NCBI RefSeq assembly: GCF_000009765.2 | Contig: NC_003155.5 | Span: 4,898,001 to 4,962,000 of the forward strand | DNA: 64,000 bases | Direction: 5' to 3' | Source: Streptomyces avermitilis MA-4680 = NBRC 14893 | GTDB taxonomy: Bacteria; Actinomycetota; Actinomycetes; Streptomycetales; Streptomycetaceae | In this document: positions 58,533 to 64,000 of the stretch, piece after piece | Numbering within the stretch: position 1 is the first letter of the stretch | Layout: each line of letters starts with the position of its first letter | The notes under the pieces: model-generated | Seen by the model: only the letters and a program-made list of their open reading frames with translations | Databases searched by the model: none | What the model was told of the DNA's origin: nothing | Made by a program: the position numbers and the translations under genes

Positions 58533-58613
58533 TCAGAAGGAGCGACAGAGCATGGCGGCGACGCGGCACAGGTCTACTGCCCGCCGCTTCGTGAGGTCCG
58601 CCTGTCGCTTCAT
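58533..58613 (-). CDS. Cys-containing leader peptide of the sulfurtransferase operon
   Basis: A 26-residue ORF beginning MKRQADLTKRRAVDLCRVAA and containing Cys at 16 and 23. I recall almost the same peptide annotated as putative leader peptide upstream of sulfur-assimilation genes in many actinobacteria. It probably senses cysteine supply by ribosome stalling and controls the downstream sulfurtransferase/DUF1416 operon, whose start is 142 bases on. The rest of 58392-58837 holds no other gene that I can support. Confidence 0.8.
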   Translation of the reverse strand: MKRQADLTKRRAVDLCRVAAMLCRSF

Positions 58614-58837
58614 AGAGTCGATCGTAGGGACGGACAGGCGGGCATGTCACCGGCGTGTCGCATGATGAGATGCGATCGTCCGGGATGTGGGACGCCAAGG
58701 GGGCCGGGGCGGTGTCCGCCCGGTTCCCGGGCCTCGGTTCGCGTCATCGCATCTGCTGTGCGGACGGGGCCGTCTCGCCTTTCGGACACTTGTCCGTTCG
58801 AGGGGGCCCGGCGGATGCCCGAGGGGCCCGGGACGTC

Positions 58838-59581
58838 CTACCCGACGAGCTTGACGTTCGAACCCTTCACCGAGATCTCCACGCCGTCCTTGGCCGCCTC
58901 GACCTTGTCGAGCTTGATGCCGCCGGGAAGTTCGTCGATCTTCTGCTGGAAGTCGGTGATCGAGCGGATCTCGGTCTCGGCCAGCTCGACACCCAGCTTG
59001 GGCAGGGAGTCGGCGTGCACCTTGACCGTGTCGCCCTCGACGGTGACCGTGCTCAGCACGGAGACGGGGCGCGGCACCTTGGCGCCGAGGACGGTGGCCT
59101 CGACCTCGACCTTGATCTTGCCGTTGCCGCCGTCGGAGAGGCCGACGACCCGGGCGGTGAGCGCGGGGCCGACCCTGGTCGGCTCGGACTTCGCGGCCTT
59201 GAGCAGCTCGCTGTACGCGATGGTCGCCGTGCCGGTGGCGCTGTCGGCGGTGGCGGAGCTGTAGTCGCCGGAGAAGACCACACCGTGCATCTCGGCGTTC
59301 AGGTCGTCGATGCGGATCTTGCCGGTGCCGCTCGTGGCGGAGCCCGTGTCCGCCTCGTAGTTCTCGATGCCGAGTTCGACGTCGTCGAGCTCTCCGCCGG
59401 CGACCTGGGTGAGGAAGGGGAAGCCCTTGATGGACACGTCGGGCGTGCTGGACAGGCCCTCGGTGGTCTTGATCTTCTCGGCCGCCTGATCCTCGGCGAA
59501 GCCGACCGCGACCCGGTCCGCGATGACGAACAGACCGCCCAGGATCACGGCGATGATCAAGAGTATTCGCAGTGCTCGCAT
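58838..59581 (-). CDS. LmeA-like phospholipid-binding protein (DUF2993)
   Basis: A 247-residue protein. An N-terminal uncleaved signal/anchor (RILLIIAVILGGLFVIAD) is followed by a DUF2993 domain rich in beta-strands (VSIKGFPFLTQVAGGELDDV, VEVEATVLGAKVPRPVSV). LmeA in mycobacteria binds phospholipid and aids mannan elongation in the periplasm. Here it is monocistronic. The function is inferred from family only. Confidence 0.88.
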   Translation of the reverse strand: MRALRILLIIAVILGGLFVIADRVAVGFAEDQAAEKIKTTEGLSSTPDVSIKGFPFLTQVAGGELDDVELGIENYEADTGSATSGTGKIRIDDLNAEMHGVVFSGDYSSATADSATGTATIAYSELLKAAKSEPTRVGPALTARVVGLSDGGNGKIKVEVEATVLGAKVPRPVSVLSTVTVEGDTVKVHADSLPKLGVELAETEIRSITDFQQKIDELPGGIKLDKVEAAKDGVEISVKGSNVKLVG

Positions 59582-59810
59582 GCTAGGTGGTCCCCCGCCT
59601 CAGCCGTCGTACCAAGTCGTCCTCACACGACCTGAGTGGCCGTCAAACGCGAGCGTAACCCTGTCGGAGGTCTGGCCGGAGCTATACGGAGAGTTGTCGA
59701 TCACTTGTGACAGGGCGGGCCTGGGGCACGGCCCGCCCCCTCGGCCCAGCACACCGGCCCGGCGCCTCAGCCCGGCGCCTCAGCCCGGCGTCCGGCTGGG
59801 GCGCCCGCGC

Positions 59811-61013
59811 TCAGCCCAGCGCCCGCCCCAGCAGGTAGACCGCCGGAGCCGCGGCCGCCAGCGGAAGGGCCACGCCCGCCGTCATGTGGACGAAGCGGGA
59901 CGGGTAGTCGTAGGAGGCGACCCGGTGGCCGATCAGCGCGCAGACACCCGCGCCCAGACCGAGGAAGGCCCCCTGGGTGCCCAGGTCGGTGACGCCACCG
60001 ACCGCGACGCCCGCGCCCGCGGCGGCGAGCAGCGCCACCACCACGGAGGCCGCCGTCGGCAGGGGCAGCGCACGCGCCAGGATCGCCACCGCGACCGCCG
60101 CGGCGCCCACGGTGACGGCGTCCGGCGTCGCCGCGAGGTGGCCGGTCGCCACGATCGCCAGCGCCGCCGAGGTGACGGTCGCCATCAGGCCGTACATCCG
60201 CTCGTCGGGGTCGGCGTGGCTGCGCAGCTGGAGTACGAGGGTCAGCAGCACCCAGACGCCGAGGGTGCCGAGGATCGCGGCGGGCGCGTTCTCCCGGCCG
60301 GCCGCCAGCAGCGCCACGTCGGCGGTGAGCGCGCCGGCGAACGCCAGCGCGATGCCCTGCCGGGCGGGCCACATGCCGTTCAGCCGGAACCAGCCCGCGG
60401 CCGTCACCGCCTGGAGGATCACCAGGGGGACGACGAGGGCGTACTCGCCGATCGTGGCCGACACGGACAGCAGGGCCCCGAGCACCGCGGTGAGCGCGGC
60501 GGGCTGCATCCCCGGCTCGATGATCGGCGACCGCCCCTCGAGACGGGCCCGCTGGGCGTCGGTGATGCGGGCGTTGCCGGTGGTGGTGGCCGGGCCGTAG
60601 CCGGATCCCTCGGCGGGCGCCTGCGGGGTGCTCCGGGCGACGGGGGCGGCGGGTGCGGCATGGGCAGCGTGGGCGGACGGGTCGTACGCCGGGGCCTCAT
60701 GGGGCAGCGGCTGCCCGGCGATCCCGTACTGCTGCTGCGGCAGATACGTGGTGTCCGCCGCGGAGACCGGCTTCTGCGTCTGCGTCTCCCAGGTCTGCCC
60801 CTGCCACTGCTGGGTGTACTGCTGCTGCTGAGCGGCGTCGTCGTACGCCTGCTGCCCGGGCCACGCCTGCGGTTGCTGATGCTGCGGTTGCTGATGCTGC
60901 TGCTGTTGTTGTTGCTGCTGCGCGTAGGGCTGCTGGTGCTGATGCGGGTCGTACCCCTCGTACGGCCCGTCGTAAGGCCCGTCGTACGACCCCTCATACG
61001 GCTGGTTGCTCAT
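59811..61013 (-). CDS. Polytopic membrane protein with a poly-Gln N-terminus
   Basis: A 400-residue protein. Residues 1-150 are disordered, with Tyr/Gly/Pro repeats and long Gln/His runs (CAG/CAA repeats near 60830-60930). A membrane domain of about eight helices follows (about 180-400). ATG 61013 is chosen; an earlier ATG lies 12 bases upstream. I recall similar Streptomyces proteins upstream of MoaD-like genes in the same order. No transport motif was identified. Confidence 0.8.
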   Translation of the reverse strand: MSNQPYEGSYDGPYDGPYEGYDPHQHQQPYAQQQQQQQQHQQPQHQQPQAWPGQQAYDDAAQQQQYTQQWQGQTWETQTQKPVSAADTTYLPQQQYGIAGQPLPHEAPAYDPSAHAAHAAPAAPVARSTPQAPAEGSGYGPATTTGNARITDAQRARLEGRSPIIEPGMQPAALTAVLGALLSVSATIGEYALVVPLVILQAVTAAGWFRLNGMWPARQGIALAFAGALTADVALLAAGRENAPAAILGTLGVWVLLTLVLQLRSHADPDERMYGLMATVTSAALAIVATGHLAATPDAVTVGAAAVAVAILARALPLPTAASVVVALLAAAGAGVAVGGVTDLGTQGAFLGLGAGVCALIGHRVASYDYPSRFVHMTAGVALPLAAAAPAVYLLGRALG

Positions 61014-61021
61014 AGGTCCCG

Positions 61022-61276
61022 TCACCCTCCTGCGAACGGCGGGAGCACCTCGACCGTGCCGCCCTCGGCCAGCCGTACCGTCTCATGTCCGCGGGTGCCC
61101 ACCGGGTCACCGTCGATGAGGAACGAGCATCGCCGCAGGACGCGGACGAATTCGCCGGGGTGTCGCTCGCGGGCGGCGTCGAGCGCCTCGGCGAGCGTGG
61201 CCGCCTCGTACGGCTCCTCGGCGACCCCGGCCGCGGCCTTGGCGGCGGCCCAGTAACGCACCGTGCCCTGTGGCAT
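61022..61276 (-). CDS. MoaD/ThiS-family sulfur-carrier-like protein
   Basis: An 84-residue protein with a ubiquitin-like fold and the C-terminal Gly-Gly (LPPFAGG) needed for thiocarboxylate formation. ATLAEALDAARERHPGEF is the MoaD-like central helix. AGGA upstream supports ATG 61276. It could serve molybdopterin or another sulfur-transfer pathway; no partner gene is nearby except the membrane protein downstream. Confidence 0.85.
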   Translation of the reverse strand: MPQGTVRYWAAAKAAAGVAEEPYEAATLAEALDAARERHPGEFVRVLRRCSFLIDGDPVGTRGHETVRLAEGGTVEVLPPFAGG

Positions 61277-61289
61277 CTCGTTCCTCAAT

Positions 61290-61339
61290 CAGTGGACTCA
61301 GCGGTTGCTGCGAACAGTGGATTCAGCGATTGCTGCGAA
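61290..61339. repeat. Two 25-bp direct repeats upstream of the MoaD-like gene
   Basis: cagtggaYtcagcgRttgct followed by gcgaa occurs twice (61290-61314 and 61315-61339; 23 of 25 match), with a partial third copy (aatcagtgg). It lies in the leader of the MoaD-like gene. Confidence 0.75.
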
Positions 61340-61368
61340 AATCAGTGGTTCTTGTGAACACGGTCAGG

Positions 61369-62262
61369 CTAGCTGGCGTGCGCGGCGGCCCATGCGCCGA
61401 TGCGGGACAGGAGTGCGTCGTCCGCCGCGTGCTCGGCGTGGCCCATACCGGGCTCCAGCCACAGCTCGGCGTGGTCCTGAGCGGCGGCGGCCAGCATCCG
61501 CGGGTGGTCCACGGGGAAGTAGCCGTCCCGGTCGCCGTGCACGATGAGGAGCGGGGTGGGGGCGATCCGCGGGACCGACTCGACCGGGGAGAGCGGCACC
61601 GGGTCCCAGTCGCGGTGGTGGATGCGCGTGCGCAGGCCGACGCGGCCCACCGCCCGCCCCACCGGCCGGGTCACCAGCCAGTGCAGCCGCCGCATGGGCG
61701 CCGTGCCCCGGTAGTACCAGCGGGCCGGCGCACTCACCGAAACCACCGCGTCCGTACGCGCCTGCGTGCGCCCCTCGTGCTCCGGTCCGTACAGCGCCGC
61801 GTGCCGCAGCACCACGGAGCCGCCCATCGAGAAGCCGACGGTGACCACGCGGGTGTGCCCGAGCTCACGTGCCCACGCCACCGCCGCCGCCAGATCGAGG
61901 ACCTCGCGGTCGCCGACCGTGGAGCGCCCGCCGGAGGCGCCGTGGCCCCGGAAGGAGAAGGTGACCACGGCCCCGTACTGCGCGAAGGCGCTCGCGGCGC
62001 GCCGTACGTGGGGCCGTTCCAGGTCCCCGGTGAAGCCGTGCGCGACCACGATCGCCGGACGCCCGGCGGCGGGGGCGGCGTCACGGGAGGCCGTGGAAGG
62101 CGGCGTTCCACCGTCGTATACGACGTTCCCCGGTTCGTATACGGCATCGATCGTCACTCCGTCGACCGTGCGCAGAAACCTCCGCAAACGGGTACGACGT
62201 GCCGTCTCAGAGTGCGGACGATCGCTGGAACGCGCCGTATGACCTGCCGGACCAGTGCTCAT
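61369..62262 (-). CDS. Alpha/beta hydrolase
   Basis: A 297-residue enzyme. It has the oxyanion loop VVAHGFTGDLERP, nucleophile elbow GFSMGGS, acid in LIVHGDRDGYFP and catalytic His in EPGMGHAEHA. The N-terminus is basic and disordered. The substrate is unknown; it is probably an esterase. It is divergent from glnR with about 290 bases between. Confidence 0.9.
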   Translation of the reverse strand: MSTGPAGHTARSSDRPHSETARRTRLRRFLRTVDGVTIDAVYEPGNVVYDGGTPPSTASRDAAPAAGRPAIVVAHGFTGDLERPHVRRAASAFAQYGAVVTFSFRGHGASGGRSTVGDREVLDLAAAVAWARELGHTRVVTVGFSMGGSVVLRHAALYGPEHEGRTQARTDAVVSVSAPARWYYRGTAPMRRLHWLVTRPVGRAVGRVGLRTRIHHRDWDPVPLSPVESVPRIAPTPLLIVHGDRDGYFPVDHPRMLAAAAQDHAELWLEPGMGHAEHAADDALLSRIGAWAAAHAS

Positions 62263-62462
62263 GTGGGCTATTCTGCTGGGAAGAGGACTCGGGCAGCGTA
62301 GCCCCCGGGTCCTTTTGTGCTTTCTGAAGCGTTGTATACGAAGCGGGAAACCGCAGGTGTACGGCTCCTAAGAACGCATAGCGGCTCCCAGGGGCGCGGG
62401 AGACGCACGTACAGAGCAGTGCCGCAAACGTCCTCGCAGGGACCGAGGAGGAACCAGACGTT

Positions 62463-62558
62463 ATGGGCGAGCGAACCGTGCACGACCGCAAGACGACCCT
62501 GGCATGGGGGTCCCCCCTGCTCGAGCGAAACCGAGACCTCGGGGGTGGAGCGCGATGA
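62463..62558 (+). CDS. Possible upstream ORF coupled to glnR
   Basis: A 31-codon frame: ATG 62463 with GGAGGAA about ten bases upstream; the stop TGA overlaps the glnR ATG (ATGA). Much of it runs through the dispersed repeat at 62504-62550, so the coding sense is doubtful, but its geometry would let it set glnR translation. Confidence 0.35.
   Translation: MGERTVHDRKTTLAWGSPLLERNRDLGGGAR
62504..62550. repeat. Dispersed Streptomyces intergenic repeat in the glnR leader
   Basis: atgggggtccccccTGCTCG ... ACCTCGGGGGTGGAG. I recall this palindromic, CTCGAGCG-containing sequence from many Streptomyces intergenic regions. Here it ends in the GGAG that serves as glnR ribosome site. Confidence 0.55.
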
Positions 62559-63364
62559 GTTCTCTGCTGCTCCTGACCAATGCCCTTCAGCCGTCGACGG
62601 AGGTGCTTCCCGCTCTCGGCCTGCTCCTGCACAACGTGCGAGTGGCTCCGGCGGAAGGCCCCGCCCTCGTCGACACTCCCGGTGCCGACGTCATCCTGAT
62701 CGACGGCCGCCGCGATCTCCCCCAGGTGCGCAGCCTGTGTCAGCTGCTCCGCTCCACGGGACCCGGCTGCCCGCTGATCCTCGTCGTGACGGAGGGCGGT
62801 CTCGCGGCCGTCACCGCCGACTGGGGCATCGACGACGTACTCCTGGACACCGCCGGTCCGGCGGAGGTCGAGGCGCGACTGCGGCTCGCCATGGGCCGCC
62901 AGCAGATCGTCAACGACGACTCCCCCATGGAGATCCGCAACGGCGATCTCTCGGTGGACGAGGCGACGTACAGCGCCAAGCTCAAGGGCCGGGTCCTCGA
63001 CCTGACCTTCAAGGAGTTCGAGCTCCTGAAGTACCTCGCGCAGCACCCGGGCCGGGTCTTCACCCGCGCCCAGCTGCTCCAGGAAGTCTGGGGCTACGAC
63101 TACTTCGGCGGCACGCGCACGGTCGACGTCCACGTACGACGGCTGCGCGCGAAGCTCGGTCCGGAGCACGAGTCGCTGATCGGAACCGTGCGGAACGTCG
63201 GCTACCGGTTCGTCACGCCGGAAAAGGGCGAGCGTGGCGGCGGCAGCGACGAGGCGAAGGCCAAGGCCGGCGGCACGTCCGGGCCGGCGGCGATCCCGGC
63301 AAAGCCGGAGGATGCGGACGAGACGGCACACGTGGTGGCTTCCGAGGTCACAGCCGAGGCATAG
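62555..63364 (+). CDS. glnR: GlnR, OmpR-type nitrogen regulator
   Basis: A 269-residue orphan response regulator. The receiver-like domain (about 1-120) has D50 (VILIDGRR) but lacks the usual acidic pair, as in GlnR, where D50 serves dimer contacts rather than phosphorylation. The OmpR winged helix (about 130-230) includes LTFKEFELLKYLAQHPGRVF and RTVDVHVRRLRAKLG. It controls nitrogen assimilation genes such as glnA and amtB. GGAG six bases upstream sets the ATG. A Lys/Ala/Gly-rich tail ends the protein. Confidence 0.95.
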   Translation: MSSLLLLTNALQPSTEVLPALGLLLHNVRVAPAEGPALVDTPGADVILIDGRRDLPQVRSLCQLLRSTGPGCPLILVVTEGGLAAVTADWGIDDVLLDTAGPAEVEARLRLAMGRQQIVNDDSPMEIRNGDLSVDEATYSAKLKGRVLDLTFKEFELLKYLAQHPGRVFTRAQLLQEVWGYDYFGGTRTVDVHVRRLRAKLGPEHESLIGTVRNVGYRFVTPEKGERGGGSDEAKAKAGGTSGPAAIPAKPEDADETAHVVASEVTAEA

Positions 63365-63427
63365 CCAGACGGTTACGAAGATGGATACGCCCTGCCCAGG
63401 GGCGTTCCATCCGCGTAGACTCCGCGC

Positions 63428-64000
63428 GTGGCCAAGGTGACTCGGGATGATGTGGCACGACTGGCGGGTACCTCCACCGCCGTCGTCAGCTATGTCATCA
63501 ACAACGGACCCAGGCCGGTTGCCCCGGCCACGCGCGAGCGCGTTCTCGCAGCGATCAAGGAACTGGGGTACCGGCCCGACCGGGTTGCCCAGGCCATGGC
63601 CTCGCGGCGCACGGACCTCATAGGCATGATCGTGCCCGACGCGCGCCAGCCCTTCTTCGGGGAGATGGCGCACGCGGTCGAGCAGGCTGCCGCCGAGCGC
63701 GGAAAAATGGTGCTGGTCGGCAACTCCGACTATGTGGCCGAGCGCGAGGTCCACTATCTGCGGGCGTTCCTCGGCATGCGGGTCTCCGGACTGATCCTGG
63801 TCAGTCACGCGCTCAACAACCAGGCCGCCGCCGAGATCGAGGCCTGGGACGCCCGGGTCGTCCTGCTGCACGAGCGGCCCGAGCTGATCGACGACGTCGC
63901 GGTCGTCACGGACGACATCGGCGGCGCCCAGCTCGCCACCCGCCACCTCCTCGAGCACGGCTACGCGTACGTCGCCTGCCTCGGCGGCACCGCGGAGACC
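63428..64000 (+). CDS. LacI-family regulator (partial, runs off the window)
   Basis: The first 191 residues of a LacI protein. The N-terminal HTH is VTRDDVARLAGTSTAVVSYV with hinge ELGYRPDRVAQAMASR, followed by the periplasmic-binding-protein-like domain (LIGMIVPDARQPFFGEM and VTDDIGGAQLATRHL). The start is GTG 63428, 63 bases after glnR. The stop lies beyond base 64000. Ligand unknown. Confidence 0.9.
   Translation, partial: MAKVTRDDVARLAGTSTAVVSYVINNGPRPVAPATRERVLAAIKELGYRPDRVAQAMASRRTDLIGMIVPDARQPFFGEMAHAVEQAAAERGKMVLVGNSDYVAEREVHYLRAFLGMRVSGLILVSHALNNQAAAEIEAWDARVVLLHERPELIDDVAVVTDDIGGAQLATRHLLEHGYAYVACLGGTAET

Noticed and set aside
71..64000. Long opposite-strand frames over most real genes
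   Set aside because: High GC makes antisense and shifted frames stay open. They lack ribosome sites, family motifs and third-position bias, so they were left out.

Overview
The window is high-GC actinobacterial chromosome and almost certainly Streptomyces. The basis is very strong GC bias at third codon positions, many GTG starts, GTGA/ATGA stop-start overlaps, and a gene order that I recognise from memory as the Streptomyces phoP-phoR-phoU / gpmA / mshA / rsiG / nur / glnR neighbourhood. No database search was possible, so family names rest on motifs and recall.

Layout. (1) 1-7.9 kb: the phosphate two-component system phoR-phoP with divergent phoU and a PHO-box promoter, a Cys-rich metallothionein-like gene (mtpA), a divergent aldo/keto reductase / AraC pair separated by four 17-bp direct repeats, an MFS transporter and gpmA. 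(2) 7,905-20,775: a 12.9-kb integrative and conjugative element of the pSAM2 (AICE) type, inserted at the 3' end of gpmA and bounded by an 18-bp direct repeat (23/24 identical when extended). Leftward it carries int, xis, a RepSA-type replication initiator, small spread/membrane genes, an FtsK-like TraSA and a GntR repressor. Rightward it carries a Nudix hydrolase, a HATPase, a conserved hypothetical and an atypical lower-GC cargo pair: a Ser/Thr protein kinase and a DUF4365 (PD-(D/E)xK-like) protein. A 9-mer, ACTCGTCTA, recurs six times inside the element, four times at promoters, and marks a probable GntR operator network. A phased repeat array and a large imperfect hairpin are candidate transfer or replication loci. 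(3) 20.8-30.9 kb: variable genes (SnoaL-like, a membrane/helical-repeat pair, lipoprotein, HAD, a frameshifted DUF2000 next to an AraC regulator, a Tat-exported beta-helix protein), then YbjN, mshA and a methyltransferase. (4) 30.9-45 kb: NlpC/P60 hydrolase, response-regulator/SpoIIE phosphatase, DUF2516, HbhA-like protein, Xre regulator, DoxX, OYE/MerR pair, HelD/HelR-like helicase, TetR/quinone oxidoreductase pair with a SoxR-like dyad, and a tandem aminoglycoside-phosphotransferase-fold protein. (5) 44-48.6 kb: two paralogous GntR regulators with the same 15-bp operator, a HAD phosphatase coupled to one of them, and an Eis-like acetyltransferase. (6) 48.7-64 kb: asparaginase, rsiG (c-di-GMP-dependent anti-sigma-WhiG), dtd, ygfZ-like, nur, nitrobindin-like protein, a three-paralogue membrane operon, a VOC pseudogene, a sulfurtransferase operon with a Cys-containing leader peptide, LmeA-like lipoprotein carrier, MoaD-like protein, hydrolase, glnR and the start of a LacI regulator.

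How it fits together. The core chromosome here is rich in global regulators: PhoP (phosphate), GlnR (nitrogen), Nur (nickel), RsiG (development). The mobile element interrupts it without breaking gpmA, because the integrated copy restores the last gpmA codons and supplies a new terminator. Most genes of the element serve maintenance and transfer. The kinase/DUF4365 pair is the best candidate for a previously undescribed system, for example phage defence or abortive infection. Three genes (DUF2637, the small ORF after traSA, DUF2000) each appear to contain single-base indels, which are either real decay or sequence errors.
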